A stretch of DNA of 64,000 bases from Icerya purchasi (lineage: Eukaryota; Arthropoda; Insecta; Hemiptera; Monophlebidae), in assembly GCA_039619475.1 (NCBI GenBank), contig CM077115.1, positions 421,050,557 through 421,114,556 of the forward strand, read 5' to 3'. The translations under genes were made by a program, and so were the position numbers. The notes under the pieces are model-generated. The model was not told the origin of the DNA. It did no database searches and saw nothing but the letters and a program-made list of their open reading frames with translations. Below are positions 38,250 to 51,484 of the stretch, piece by piece; position 1 is the stretch's first letter, and every line of letters begins with the position of its first letter.

Positions 38250-39240
38250 TATTCGTGTACCCTCCCCCATTTGCGGATCTATGATCTTTTAAAGGATGGA
38301 TAAATTACGAGTCCTCGTCAGTGAAAGTAGGAAAAATTTTGCCATATTTTCCTCGTCTCGGCTTTTGTTTGTTATAGACGAACTTTAATATTTATTTAAT
38401 CGAACGGAGAGGATTAAATTTCGATAAAATAATCGCTTACATATAAGCTATACTAGGTTCGGCGAGGTCAATGGGTAACGCCGGCGCGAGAAAATTATTA
38501 CTATTCAGAACGATTTACGTAACAGCCGTGCTTCTTATTTGAACTCGGCTAAACGCTATTATCGTAAGTGTTAAGGAGAATTACACTTTACCAAAATTAC
38601 TTTACATCTGCGGATATTTCAATTTTTTCGTTAATAGGCGGAGGGCGGAGAAAAAAAATTAAAAATACTACTCGTTTTTTCGCTTTATTTCGTTGTTTTT
38701 ACGTTTTTATTATTGTAATACACGAAAATAAGTCGAGACTGGCAAAATGAGAAAAAACTTGTAGTAAACTTAAAAAAAAAAAACAAAATTAATTTATAAT
38801 GGAAAATTGTTTGTTTTTTTGTTTTTTTTTTGTTCCAAAGTTACTAAGAAATAATACTTTTTAGGCTGATGTGAAAATAATTTTTGTAGTAATGTAAATA
38901 ATAACGTTTAGCCAAGTGGGTGGTTTACCGTCGTAGGCGACTTATGAAAAATGTTCTTAGTCCAAATAGTTCCCTCGTCGGCGTCAAGGTGAAGTCGAGA
39001 GAAGGTATTATACCTGCGCGCCGAGAAATACGGTTCCCCGGTATGTATTTAAAAGATGAGGAAGGTGCTACTCGCGCTGCTTTAAGAAACGGTTCTGTTG
39101 CGTTTTTATTTAATTTCTCATTTTACAGTTTGTATATTGCAATGTATCGCGGCAAGTTTGCATCGCGCAGTGCCGAAGCTACATTTACGAGAAGGCATCA
39201 TTTTTCTTCTCCTGTATGTGGTAAATAATAAAATGAAAAT
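38250..39240. other. GC-richer patch downstream of GOLPH3 with an unexplained 102-codon ORF
   Basis: Two patches (around 38,270-38,560 and 38,920-39,230) have more GC and CpG than the surroundings. The ORF at 38920-39228 on the + strand encodes a basic protein (MVYRRRRLMKN to SSPVCGK) with no recognisable domain. It may be chance or part of an unknown exon or repeat. Confidence 0.2.
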
Positions 39241-40117
39241 TTTAAACTAATAAAACGACACCGTTAGTGGATTTTTCTGGGGGCATGTAAAAATCAGTTT
39301 TTTAGGTAATCATTTGAAATTTTGCACTTTCGTTTTAATCGACACGATGCGTCACTGGCTCTATTCCATGCAGAACTTCTCTACCATTATCTGTTTCCTA
39401 TTTTTCCTTCTTTTTTTTTTTTTATTTTTTTTAAAAACTGTAATATTAAAAAAAAAAAAAAGTGTATTATATTAGTGTTTAAAACGTAACGTTATCGAAG
39501 TACACGTAAGATAGAATTTTAGAATTTTCTGTGTATGGATGTTGAAATCGATACTATATTAAGTATTAACTGAAGTTGTGTATTACAGATTAGATTAATA
39601 TTAATATTTCGAATAACATTTAATTACGTCCATTATAATAATAAGGAAGCTATCGGTTTTTTGAAATATAAATTAAATGGAATCGAGAAAAAGTTTTCTT
39701 CTACTGGGTAAAATTATCCAATTTCTGTAATTTGTAATTTGAAACAAAAAGAACAAAAAAAAAAAACAAAAAAAACAAAAACTCTTAATATTAGTTATAA
39801 AAAGAATATCACCTATTCCTTCGAATCTTTTGTTCGCGCAAAATGCACTTTTTATAATCGGAAATAGAAATATGGGATCTTTTCCTTTTGAAATATATCA
39901 ACAAGCGGGTATGATTTTGAATATTTTTTGCACTGAACAAAATGTATCATAAAATTTTAAAACTGATAGATAAAAATTTTAATTGCAACCAATCAATGTG
40001 TAGATTTAAAAATTACTGACTTAAAAATGAAACCAGCAAATATAAATAAATTGTGTTAAACTTTGAAAACGATTGTTGACCTGTATTTCATGTGAGTTAA
40101 TATTTCGAAAAATTGAG

Positions 40118-40161
<44 letters not shown>

Positions 40162-42993
40162 TTTCGTTTACGTATTATGAAATTGTAAAAAATTATTGTA
40201 AACACAGTGTAGTACATGAAAATCATTTTTAATAGGGTCGTAGGAAAATCGGTTATTAGTTCTTATTTTTTTTTTTTTAATTACTGTGCAAAACACAATT
40301 TTTTTTTTTTTTTTTTTTGTCAGTGAATTTTTTACAAAAATGAAACATGCCGATATGTAAATCTTTCTGCCAGTTGTAAATTTGCGCAGTATTATGTTAA
40401 TTATTGAATTTTCATTGTGCGGGAATAAATTATTAGCTAAAGTAGCTAATGCTCTTACATTATTAATATTTAGCGAGTTTTAGAGTAGTCGATATTGAAT
40501 ATAAATACTTTTTTTCAACAATAGATATTCTGTAGAAAGAAACACGTTTGTTCTTATTTCTACGGTTAATTAGTTACACACATTCCGCGTTGTGGCTTCT
40601 TTTTTTTTTTTTTTTTTTTTTTTTGAAATCCTATAAATACATTTTTTACTAGAAAATTAGGCGAGGTTAGTTTTTTTTTTTTAAATTTAATGTTTTAACA
40701 TGTTTGTCTGTACGATTTATGGTTTATTAAAATCATCTTAATTTTATATCATTTTTACTTTTACGAAAAATGCGACTAACGATTGTTTTTCATATAATAT
40801 ATATATATATATATGTATATGTATATCTTCATTCTACACTTTTTTGTTACTATACGGTACCAAAGGTGATAATGATTGATTTGCGCGCGATTGTCATTTT
40901 AGGTATCAGAAGGATATTTTTGCTGATGTGCCATTGCTATTTAATTTAATTTTTTGTTACAATTCTAGTCGAGATTGGCTGAATTCCAAGCAGTTGTAAA
41001 AATGTTATTCTCGATTTTCTTCCGATAGTTTATTGCAATATTGGCTAATGGACTTGAATAATGTTAATACGCGTCAGAAATAAGAAGCTAATATAGAAGA
41101 AGAACAACTATCTAAGTATTTATTATAAGAAAGATGGTTTTTGTTAATATTATGAACCTTATTTAGCAATATTCCAAATTCAAAAGTATTCGAAATGTTC
41201 TCGTATCACCTTTATGGGGGTAATGCAATTTTTGATTTGGCGAAAACATGAAAAAAGAATGTGAAAAATTTATAAATTGTCATAAAATCTTGCGTAACGT
41301 TAAGAAAAGTTAATTTGTGTCTCCTTTGTGCACGTACTGAGTATAGATAATTTTGTGTCTCTGAAGTGTGTGTATTCGTCGGAAGAAAATATAAAAGATC
41401 GTTTAAATTCTCCAGGTAAAAATACCCCTGCCTTATATTTTATTTAAAATTAAATAAATACTTGTCCCGGAGCGGATTTAAATTTGTGCATAATTCCTTC
41501 TTTTTTTTTTTTTTTTTTATATATATATTTAGGTATTTCGTTAAAAGTTGATTTTTCGTACGAAATAATACCCTAAGTGTTTTTGACAAATGCAATGATA
41601 CTGCGAGGTATAGCCAAACCGTGAATGTCGATTGTGACTGCGTAAATCCTTGAAGAGTATTCTGTTTTTAATTCATTTTTATCGGGAAATCCTTAAAATT
41701 TCCGTTTATCATGTGTAAGAAATTCCGGTTTATAGTTTAGTGCTATTTTCGTTTCGCTCTGGTATGCGGTTTGTTACAATTCATTCGAATTTTAATATGT
41801 ACGAGCGGAACAATTGACCAGGTATATTTTATAGGAGCTAATCGTTTTTTAAAATCAATTCTTAAAATTTTCGGATTACTTAGAAATATTTCTTTTTATC
41901 GTTTTCCGAAAATTTATACGAGAACGCATATAAATCTGTTGGTCATTGCAAAAGTGTATTAAGATTTTCATAAACTGATCGCTATGATTGCGAAGAAGAA
42001 GCCATTATTTGAGTCGTTTTGGAAAGAAAATAAATTTGATTCGTGATCTTTTTCTTTCTTTATGGACTATAAAGTATACAAATTATATAATTGGTTGATA
42101 TAGTATGTCATTTTTCAGTAGTCTGCCGGTTTTAAGAGTATGTTTTTTTATTTTACTTTCGATACGTATTCATTGTTTTTTTTTTGTTTTTTATCACGTT
42201 CAATATACGTATAAGGTAACTAAGGAATTTTAAAAATGGAATATATATTTTCATTTTGGAGCTCTAAAATGTTATTGTGTGTATGTAAATTGTTATGAAA
42301 AGGTTACGGTCTAAATGAGTCATCGCAACATTTTCGTTTGCAAAAATGTTTTTGCAAGAAGAATGTTTAACGTTTTTCTGTAATGGTAAAGTTCAAAATT
42401 AACTGAAAAGGCAATTTTGAGAGTTTGAAGATGATAATCTTGCGCATTTAAAAATCCATCAATTTGTTAATCTAACAACTGAAATTTTTCGGTTACACCA
42501 GTTTAAGAAAATCTGATCCTAATATTTTATTTTTTTCTGTTCGAATTTTAAAATATTATAGCTTTGATTGCGAGTTTTTTTCTTTTTATTTATAATGTTT
42601 TTCTTACGTTTTTCGGTACTATCCTCATTTTCGTTATTACAAAACAAAAAAAAAGAAAAAAGGAAAAATGGTGTATCAATTTTTAACGTTGTTAATGAGT
42701 GATTGTTATTTTTTCAAAACATACTTAAGGTTTACTCGTTTAACGCTGCAAATAATTTTTTTCGCACTGCTTACGCAGGTTATTTTTTCGTATTTTTTTT
42801 TTTATTAAAATAAGATGCGCAGTCGGGACAGAAAGTGAATATAAACCGCTGCTAGTTTCGATTTAGTGTCCATTATTTTTTGTTATTGTTGCCGAAAAGA
42901 TGTCAGCCGATATGATTTTAATTAAATTTCCGTACTATTCACGTTAAACACTTTGTTTTATATTTTATTACATTTATACGATGGGCCGTATCT

Positions 42994-43040
<47 letters not shown>

Positions 43041-43290
43041 GTTATTATTACTATAATTATTTGTTAGTAAATATATTAACAGAAATGTAATATTTACAGT
43101 GTAAATAAAATTAAAATTACATATATATATATATATATTATTTTTTTTTTTTTTGAGGTAGACGTTTTTCTTTGTTCTCTTTTATTGAGAACTAATCTGT
43201 TGCTCAGTAAACTGAGAGTTTCACGAACCGGCTCCTAAGAAAATTATTTTCAGTTATAAATAAAAGTCAAAAAGAAAGGAGATAATGCTT
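39240..43290. other. Long AT-rich stretch with no supported gene
   Basis: Rich in poly-T and poly-A runs, with TA microsatellites at 40,120-40,158 and 40,797-40,816 and an (ATT)n tract at about 42,993-43,041. The ORF at 41771-41962 has no recognisable feature. Confidence 0.45.
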
Positions 43291-43481
43291 CATTTAACAC
43301 TAAACCTACCGACATTTCTGTATACCTATTCCTACCGTGATCGGTTCCATAAAAATATATGTATTTTAATATAGAAAGGGATTTTTGTTAATTAAACAAA
43401 GTGAGGAGTAAAGTAAACAAAATATTTTTTATATTTAGAAAAGTTTTATTTAATTTTATTCATTTTGAGCACACTTTTCAC

Positions 43482-45072
43482 TTATCTTTTACAATTTACG
43501 CAAATTTGATTAGTCTTACTGTCTGTACAATATGTTATTTGACAAGTTTTCCGTTCAGGTGAATTTATAATTGTAGGGGTTTTTGTTATTTTTTCTGATG
43601 AACATTCCTTTCTTGGCCGTCTCTCCTTCTGATATTCTGCCCCAAGCTCTTCTGCCAATTGAAATAATGTTTGCTTCGATATTTCTTCACCAGTCGTTTT
43701 CTTGTATAAAATCCAAGCATTTATTCCGGCTAAATCCAAGATATTGAAAAATACCTGTAAAGGCCATCTTTGGCATTTAGATTTTACACACTATATTTTC
43801 TGGCCATTTGATCGGTTACATCCACATCGAATTTCGCGCTATTGTAAAATCTAATTGTTCCTGGTATACGAGTATCACTTTCTTCAATTTCAACGGATGA
43901 ATGCAAAGCATCAGCACTTTTTTATTAGGTTTAGCTTTGTAAATTGTAAGAATGAAATCATTAGATTTGTATGTTATTGTGGAGAAGCGTGCTATACTAC
44001 CATTTGGCTCTCTCGCTAATTTTGGTAGCTCTCTTTTATTTCTGTGAATAGTTCGGGCAAGCGTAGTTTTTTTTGCTCGAAGTTTTCTTGCTAATAACAT
44101 GCCTGTAAAAAAATTGTCAGTAGTAATATTTCTCTTATGGCCCGTATATGGTTTTACTAATTTCAAAGCTACAAACTTCTCAAGTGGGACCACCGATGAT
44201 TCTCTATCCTCATCTTTTCCCAAGTATGGGAAGCCGTTTACTATATACTTACTATTTACATCGGAAGCAAACTAGAATTTTATGCCAAATTTGTCTGGTT
44301 TATTGGGCATGTATTGATTAAATCTGCAACGTTCTTTTTAAGCTCCTGGTTTGTAACAGTTTTGACTATTTCCGATGAATTTGTACCAAACTTCAAACAT
44401 CAAAACGAATTTATCATTTTGTAAACTGCTTTGTTGATTTCTGTTGTCAAACCGAATAAACCTCATGACTTCGGTAAACTCATTTCGGCTCATAGTTGTC
44501 GAGAAAAATGACGGACCCCATTTCTGATTTCATAAATAAGATAAATCCATATTTTTAGCCTCGTATGCACCTCGTGTATATAAAAGTCCAATAAATGCAC
44601 GTAATTTTGCAGCAGATAAATTCCATTCCATTTCCAGCACTCGAAATGCTTCTAATTTCGTATATATTCTTATCTGTTCAATCATATTATGATCAACAAT
44701 CAAGGAAAATTCCGAGTCAACTTTGCATAATATTTCGTTTAGCGTATCCTGTCGGCCCTGACATTTCCTTGAAAATATTATACATATCGGTGCTCTTCCG
44801 CGGTTAGACTCTTCTCTTATTTTTTGCCAAACAGTTCCGTCCGTACCAGTTTCAATCTCTTCTACATTTTCATTTTTGGAATTGTTTATAGTTCTCTTTC
44901 TTTTTTGTCCTCTTGGTACATCTAAAATATCCTCTTCGTCACTACCGCTGTCAAATAAGTTCTCCGCTGTATCATCATCAATATCGGAAACTTCCTGGCC
45001 ATCTTTCGAACAATCCTCGTCAATACTATTTATTTTGTCTAATAAATTGATATTTTTCGAATGTTTTAACAT
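43482..45072 (-). pseudogene. piggyBac transposase pseudogene (DDE_Tnp_1_7 type)
   Basis: Reading on the - strand: an acidic N-terminus from ATG 45,072 (NLFDSGSDEEDILDV), then LRAFIGLLYTRGAY (44,530-44,640). After a stop come MSRNEFTEVMRFIRFDN and NQYMPNKPDKFGIKF, the hallmark block before the first catalytic aspartate (ASDVNSKY). GHKRNITTDNFFTG follows with the second aspartate (about 44,120-44,165), and MDLAGINAWILYKKTTGEE (about 43,680-43,739) carries the third. The C-terminus has a partial cysteine-rich domain (CQITYC, CVNCK). Nonsense codons occur at 44,530, before RCRFNQY and before ASDVN, and the frame changes at least once, so it cannot encode an active enzyme. Confidence 0.9.
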
Positions 45073-45300
45073 TTTTGGAGATTAATATACAAATGATGAG
45101 GTAAAAATGAAAAAAAAAAAAAAACATAAATCAAACGGGGAATAAATAAAAAATCAAATGTAAATCATGCCATAAAATATTGTTATATTCACCTTATTCC
45201 TCAACCGGTCAAATAACCGCTCATGGTAGCCCTAGACGTATTATGATTTTTTTTCAAAAAGCGAGCAATAAAGAAATTCCTGAATATTTTGAAAAATGGG

Positions 45301-45301
45301 T

Positions 45302-45383
<82 letters not shown>
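45301..45383. repeat. (TA)n microsatellite inside the piggyBac element
   Basis: About 80 bp of TA with one CA interruption. It creates artefactual Tyr-Ile ORFs on both strands. Confidence 0.95.
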
Positions 45384-45387
<4 letters not shown>

Positions 45388-45544
45388 AAAAAGTCAAAAA
45401 ATTACATGGCGATACGGTAATGCTAAATACGTGAAAATCGAAACTAAATTTCAAGAACGGTCATTTGACCGGGCTTGGTAGGTTTAGTGTTAAACAAACA
45501 TAGTAAATATTATTGGAATTTACGATCGTTATTCTTTGAAACGT

Positions 45545-45895
45545 TAATATTTGGTTTTGTTACGCCCTCACCGATGCCGCCACGGTCTTTTAATTACCGC
45601 GGAAGAGAAAAAGGGTTATTTGAATTTTTGCATGCGGTATATTAATGAAAATCGCCTATATGGATCTTTCGGTATCGGTCGACCGCTGAAAAACACGATA
45701 TAAAAGAAGTTAATAAAAAATTGAATAATATAAATAAGTAAACTGTACTGTTGTCGGCGGTGATCCTTGGTCTGTTGGTTTGGTGATCCGGTGATTAGGG
45801 ATGATCGGACAGTGGAATCCTTTAATCTGGAATCGAGATTGTTGCTGAGAAATGTCCGTGATGATTATAAATCGGACTTCCGTTTTTTGCTCTAT
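45545..45895 (+). repeat. Unclassified interspersed repeat, copy 2
   Basis: Collinear with the reverse complement of 4166-4583, including GGTTTTGTTACGC, TATCGGTCGAC, ATATAAATAAGTAAAC, CTGTTGTCGGC and GAGATTGTTGCTGAGAAATG. It begins about 50 bp after the right TTAA of the piggyBac element. Confidence 0.6.
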
Positions 45896-46349
45896 CGAAT
45901 GGGCGACTGACTCACGAGGACGTTTTAAAAAGCGATTGATTTGCCTTTAATTTTTTTTTTTTTGTCCCTTTTCTGTGACCAATCAGCATCATTTTATCAC
46001 GGGGATGGGAATTTCTGCAGCAGAACCGCATGGTGGTGCGTTCACCCCCAATCGACAAACAGCATTTCAAGCACGCGCACATTCTTCGAAATTTTGTATA
46101 TTTTTTATATTACTTAAACCCAGCAGAATTCGGTATTGAAAAATTGTGATAACGGGCTGTTTCTCAGGGACCCTAAAAGGTAGCGATTATAACATTTTCG
46201 TACTAATTACATTTTTTGCTGTGAGACCATCTCTGGTCAGCTATTCCTTTTTCTTTTTTTTTACATTTTTCTTTCTGTTTGTGGTCCATTTTTCTGCGAA
46301 GCCTTTAAATTTTTCAATTTCACTTCCGAATTCCGTTCTGTTTTTTATA

Positions 46350-46640
46350 GTTGATACGGAACAGGTCAAATTAAAAGACCTTAAGAAAAAAGAAGAAAAA
46401 CTGTCCGTGGTCATGAGAAAAAGATGGTTGGGTTTTTACGCGTACATCAAAAGGAGACCAGAGAGGATTTCTCTGAACACGTTAAAAATGAGTCCCCCAG
46501 GTGGTTCGCAAATATAAAAAGGACAGATATCAATTATCATAATTATTATCTTTTAATTATGTATTGTTCCCCTATTTCGGTAATAGATGAAATTGATTCG
46601 CGCAATTTGATGATTTTTCGTACATATCTTCCCTTGAAGA
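46350..46640 (+). pseudogene. C-terminal tail of an RTE-like reverse transcriptase
   Basis: KEEKLSVVMRKRWLGFYAYIKR followed, one frame over, by PRWFANIKRTDINYHNYY resembles the C-terminal region of insect endonuclease-RT proteins, where a basic Arg-Lys-Arg-x-Leu-x-Phe/Tyr-Gly-His core precedes a tryptophan. The two halves lie in different frames. It is similar in kind to the tail at 18.7-18.97 kb but not an obvious copy of it. Confidence 0.4.
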
Positions 46641-46954
46641 AGAGGTATTAAAGGTTATTGGTTTTTAATTAAGTGTGCTGCTGTCTCAAAGACAATAAAG
46701 GATTTTGTACTTTTTTGAGCTGTATAATTTCGATATTTTGTAGGAATTTTTTTTTTTTTTTTTATAGATACTGCATTATAATAATAATCCTGGGATATTT
46801 AAAGAAACATAACTGTAATTGATTTTTTTAACGTATTTAGTTGATAAATATTTTTACTTTACGGTTACAATTTTACTAGTAACCTCTCAGGCTCCTCTTC
46901 GCTACACTGCTGCAGCGTTGTAATAAACATTAGCTTCCTGTGTTATAATCATAG

Positions 46955-47012
46955 CCTAGTTGTTAAAGCGTTTGACTTCCGTTACGGAGGTTTCGATCCC
47001 GGGCGACGACAG
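46955..47012 (+). mobile_element. tRNA-like sequence (SINE head or tRNA pseudogene)
   Basis: Box A-like TAGCCTAGTTGTTAAAGCG and box B-like GGTTTCGATCCCGG lie about 30 bp apart, the correct layout for an internal RNA polymerase III promoter. The acceptor-stem halves do not pair convincingly, so this is more likely the head of a tRNA-derived SINE than a working tRNA gene. The following sequence to about 47,280 may be its body but has no second copy in the window. Confidence 0.5.
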
Positions 47013-47779
47013 AACTTATTACAAAGAATTAAAATTAAAATAAATGGCAAACCACCATGTACATTATCATATGCGCGCTAGGTCAGTACACAGCAGACAT
47101 ACACGGGACTGCACTTGTATATCGATAAATCAAACGATCACTAATAGTTCCGAATGTAGTCTTACGTGTTGTGTACACCTGCGTTGCATATAATAATTGC
47201 TTGGTGCACAACCCTATATCGGTACAGCTAGAAGTGTACGAATAGGTTACGCCAATGGGCACCTAAAAGAAGTTATAACCGAAAAAGTATGTATGATCTT
47301 ACAATGTAAAACAAAAAATTGGTATAATTTTATTTAGTCTTCCGTCGATAAGTTTCTGGCTAACAATGCGTGTATGACTAAAGATGTAAAAAAAAATAAA
47401 ATAGAAAATGTAAAAAAACGCGTTGAAACGCAGAATTTCCACGGAAAAATTTTAATTTTATTAGTTGTTCATTTTTTATTTCTTTTCTATTTTATAAATT
47501 TTAACAAATACGAATGTGCCGATGATAAAATATGGGGTTATCTGCGTTCGCGGCGTGTTTAACCTGTTGCAACTGATCCGAAACCGCCTTTCTTAAAAAC
47601 ATGTCGCTACACCAACGATTTGGACGTGATACTTTAAATAAACTGGTTTGGCTCAATTTTCCTCAACACATATAGCAGTTTATCCGCAGTAATCTTATAA
47701 ATGTTGAAAAGTTCGATAAAGTTGTATATATCGCTGCACGCTTATTTTCTTGTTCTCTTTCTCTTATTAAACCTTTTTT

Positions 47780-49775
47780 TTTTTTGTTTCTCTTGAGCGC
47801 GTCATCACAGGACATTTACCCAACACAAAGGACTAGCAGAATAATGAAACGTAGGACTTTTTTAGGTTATATCAGGAAACGATTAGAAATAGAAGAAATA
47901 AAGGTAGCCAATAAAAGGAACAACAGAAGTAGATGGAAGAGCAAGAATTTAGTGGGCACAGTAAGGAGTCGTCGGGAGGCCAAGGCCAAGCAAATAGGAA
48001 TAAAGGACTGCGCGTTCCGAGGAAATACAAAAGCATTCGAATAGAACGTGATTTGCATCGCAGATAAAATTTAAGATAGGAGCATGAAAGGGATGACACA
48101 AGGGAGACTGAACAATATCGAAATGAAAGAGAGAGGCAAGAAGCAGACTATGATTAAAGCGAAGGCAAATTGTGGAAGAAATAACAGAACGGGTGATGCG
48201 GGAAAAATTATTAAACCAGAAAGAAGGGGCTGGAGAGGGTTGTAGAGAAAGGTAAAAGCTGTTAGGATTGGGATTGGAGAAAAGACATGGATAAAAATCA
48301 GTCCAAAAGTCTTGGTGAAAACGATAAGAGAGAGGTCAAAGTCTTTTTGGGAGGAGAATCTGTCTACGAAACGACGATTTACTGCAGCTAGACATGCCAA
48401 AGAATCGGCGAGATCGTTAGATGCCGCAGTGGCCTGGAATCCAGAGCAGGTCAATTAGGATAGAACGGGATGTTAATAAATTATAAATTAAGGAACGAAT
48501 ATAAAGAATAATAGGATTTGACGAGGGTTTAGGGAAGGGCGACGAGATGGTTTCGAGTCGGAGCATAGGAGGAATTTCGATAAATTGGATGTTGCGGATA
48601 GAGAATAGCTTAGGAGAGTTGTAAGTGAAATATGGGGATTTGTTATAGGAGAGGATGAAGTGAGAAAATAGGACAAATCGAGAGGAGATGCGAGAAAGAA
48701 TTGGAATTTTTCATAGAGAGAAACGCCAATTGTCCCGAATATATTGATAGGAATTCGTAAGTTTCGAATAAGGGATATGAAGACGTTTAATCATAAATCT
48801 TTCACGAGAACGAGAAGTCTTCGAATAAATAAAGGAAGGAAGCCAGCTTCGGTCAGCAGAGCTGGAGTTAGAGAGAAATTCAAAGCACCAATACAGAAGC
48901 GAAGACAAGAGTTTTGGATGCGATTAAGTTTAGTAAGGAGAGATTTGGGAGCACTGGCATAAGAAAAAGGAAAATAGTCGAATTTAGAAATAATAATAGA
49001 TCTATAAAGCACGAAAAGTATATACGGATCGCCACCCCATTTCCGGGAGACAACGCTTTTAGGAAATTTAATCTCTTGTGAGCAGATGTACATAGATAGT
49101 TGATATGATCGCAAAAAGATAAATTACTATTTAGAATGACACCGAGGTGGGAGAAGTTAATTAGAGGAATAGGGAGTTGACACAAGAAAAGGTTAACTAA
49201 GAAACGATTAAAAGGACGAAATGTAAAAACTATAGAGGCAGACTTGTCAGGAGAAATTGGAAGATGAAGATAGGGTAACGAATAATCCAAAATAGTGAGG
49301 GAGGAATTAAGCTCCTTGTTGGCAGAAGGAAGATTATTAGAGGAGGAATAGACGAGAATATCGTCAGCGAAGAATAAGGACTTAAAAGGAATGTTAAGGG
49401 TAGCGAGACTGTGGAAGTAAATGTTGAAAAGTGTCGGACTCAAGTACGATCCTTCCTGAAGACCTCGAAAAATTGATCTGGAATCGTCGAAGAAGGGAGT
49501 AGAAAGACGAATTGTTCTATTCCGGAAAAGATTGACATTTAAGGAAGTAAACTCAAGTGGGTATGTTATTGGGAAGCATTTTATTCTGTAGAGAAGGTAG
49601 GTGATCATTATCATAGGCAGAGGTGGCATCAAAAGACACGGCGATGGTAAATTTCTTGTGAATGAGAGATTTTTAGATATTGGAAAGGAAAAGGGATGTG
49701 CAATCAGTGGCACCAAGGCCAAGGTGGAAACCAAATATATTACTGGTGAGTTCATTATTATATTCTAGCCACCAG
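47780..49775 (-). pseudogene. Family X non-LTR retrotransposon, copy A (RT plus RNase H)
   Basis: On the - strand this copy opens inside the RT with FGFHLGLGATDC and SFDATSAYDN. It continues with IFRGLQEGSYLSPTLFN, equivalent to the Gln-Gly-Ser block, then the catalytic SLFFADDILVYSSS (FADD at 49,360-49,371), LGVILNSNLSFCDH and the thumb (NRIQNSCLRFCIGAL). An RNase H end follows, LLWIPGHCG then NDLADSLA, with a frame change between them, and finally the family's Cys/His tail (LCHPFHAP, ANHVLFECFC). It is 5'-truncated and ends in an A-rich tail (- strand) at about 47,777-47,790. At least three frame changes make it non-functional. Positions 47,997-49,198 are apparently identical to copy B. Confidence 0.85.
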
Positions 49776-49799
49776 ACCAAGCGTTTATAATTCGTGTGT

Positions 49800-51136
49800 T
49801 CAAAAAATTTTAAATTGGTTTATCCGCCGATGGACATCGTTGTTGACAGTGATTGTTTCGCCGGTGCTTCTACATAATTACTCGTTCAAACACATAACCA
49901 TTATTCAGTGGGCGAAGATGACATATCGGTCAGCGATCTAAATGAAGAAAATTGTGGTAATGACGACGCTATCGAAGTTGATCACAGCTGGGTTGCCACA
50001 TCTCTCCATAATGGTAAAAGCCTCACAAAAAGGAAACATCCCCTTGATCAGCGAACCGCGCTTCCGACTAAAAACAGATTCATTTCGTTAACCCAACAAA
50101 ACACGCATCACGATGTTGAAGATAATACTGATAAGGTCGGCGTTCCGTTGAACAGCACATTTCCGCCGCTCCCGCTATAAGAAGAAGTTACTGTCAGTTC
50201 GGACGTAATTACGGATGTCCTACACACAACGAACAGCGGGATAAATATTTCTTCTCGTATAGATATCAATAACAACGCAAACTCTAAAATACCTCCCGTT
50301 ATACTTCACGGAGTTATCACTAACCACATTAGCACTCTACAACTTAGTAAGCCTCAATTAAAACAAGGGCTTAAACTAAAAATCAACGAAAACAATAGCA
50401 CTTTTTTCTATACATTTAGCCTCGAGGACTATGATATAAATGAATCGAAATTTTTTAAAGGAACCCAAATACTCAATTCCACACTTACACACTAACCTCC
50501 CGTAAAAAAGTTAAAAAGGTCCTACGAGGGTTACCCAGATCCATAATTACGGACGAAATAAAATCAGATCTTATCATATTAAACCGGAATCTGTAACACA
50601 ATTCCAAAAGAAATCGTCAGATTCAGATCTTAATTCTAACATTTTGCTTCCCTTATTTTTAGTAAATCTTATATAATGAAAATTAAAGAATTACGCTACT
50701 GTATCGTATCATGGGACAAGTACAAATCGAAAAACTTACCCAGTGCTTTAAATGTCAGTTCTTCAGCCACTTATCAATAAATTGCCACAAGATGTTTAAA
50801 ATGCGGAAGAAGCCACTTCACTAGTGACTGCACCGATGTCAATAATTGTTGTGCTAATTGCAACGGGAACCACACATCTCATTCAAAACAATGTCCTCTT
50901 TACGTAAAGCTCGAACAAACACGGACCAACGTTCCCCAAACACAGCGACTTGTTTCTTATGGTCAGCGTTGGACTCTCATAGGTTGCAGCTAATAATAAC
51001 AATAGTAATAATAGTAATAATAACAGAAATAATAATTCTAATATCCGTAGTAATAATACTAACAGTAATGGTAGATATAATAGTGTTAGTAGTACCGCGT
51101 CGCAGCCGCCTATTGATAATGTAACATTAATAGATC
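49800..51136 (+). pseudogene. Jockey-like retrotransposon: 5' region and ORF1 (Gag-like) relic
   Basis: An ORF at 49908-50180 continues, through stops, into IPPVILHGVITNH (about 50,290-50,330), LRGLPRSIITDEIKSDL (PRE_C2HC-like, about 50,520-50,575), ELRYCIVSWDKY and then zinc knuckles. Their cysteines and histidines occur in CFKCQFFSHLSINCHKMF, CGRSHFTSDCTDVNNCC and CNGNHTSHSKQCPLY (about 50,735-50,905). The knuckles are followed by an asparagine-rich tail (about 50,990-51,110). This is the architecture of Jockey-group ORF1, a nucleic-acid-binding chaperone that packages element RNA. Several stops show it is dead. It is interrupted at 51,137 by the hAT-like element. Confidence 0.8.
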
Positions 51137-51453
51137 CAGGGGCTGAAAATCGGGGAAAAAAGTAAAAATAGCCAAAAACGATATTTTTAATAAGAAAAAT
51201 CATTTGAAACGAAAAATGAATACATTTTTTAATGTACTTCACACTCAAGAATAAATTACAAAGTTCTGTTTTATTCATATAAAATATACTGCGCCTGTCA
51301 AATATTATCAATGGTGACAAAAAAATTCCATTCTTCTTTTTGTATAATTCTAGTGATCAGGAAATCGGGAGTTATTTTTATATTAGCTTTTAATTTTGAT
51401 ACTATTATATATATTATCAATATTATGATTAATGTTATTATTACTGTTATTAC

Positions 51454-51484
<31 letters not shown>

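Larger units (their letters stand above)
43298..45489 (-). mobile_element. piggyBac-family DNA transposon, complete ends, dead transposase
   Basis: Thirteen-bp perfect terminal inverted repeats CACTAAACCTACC lie at 43,298-43,310 and, inverted, at 45,477-45,489. Both are directly flanked by TTAA (43,294-43,297 and 45,490-45,493), the invariant piggyBac target duplication. Next to the right end CGGTCATTTGACCG forms a small palindrome, and a related block (CCGGTCAAATAACCG then GGTAG) recurs inside at about 45,203-45,230, as expected of subterminal repeats. The 2.19-kb element carries a transposase pseudogene on the - strand and a (TA)n expansion near its right end. Confidence 0.92.
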
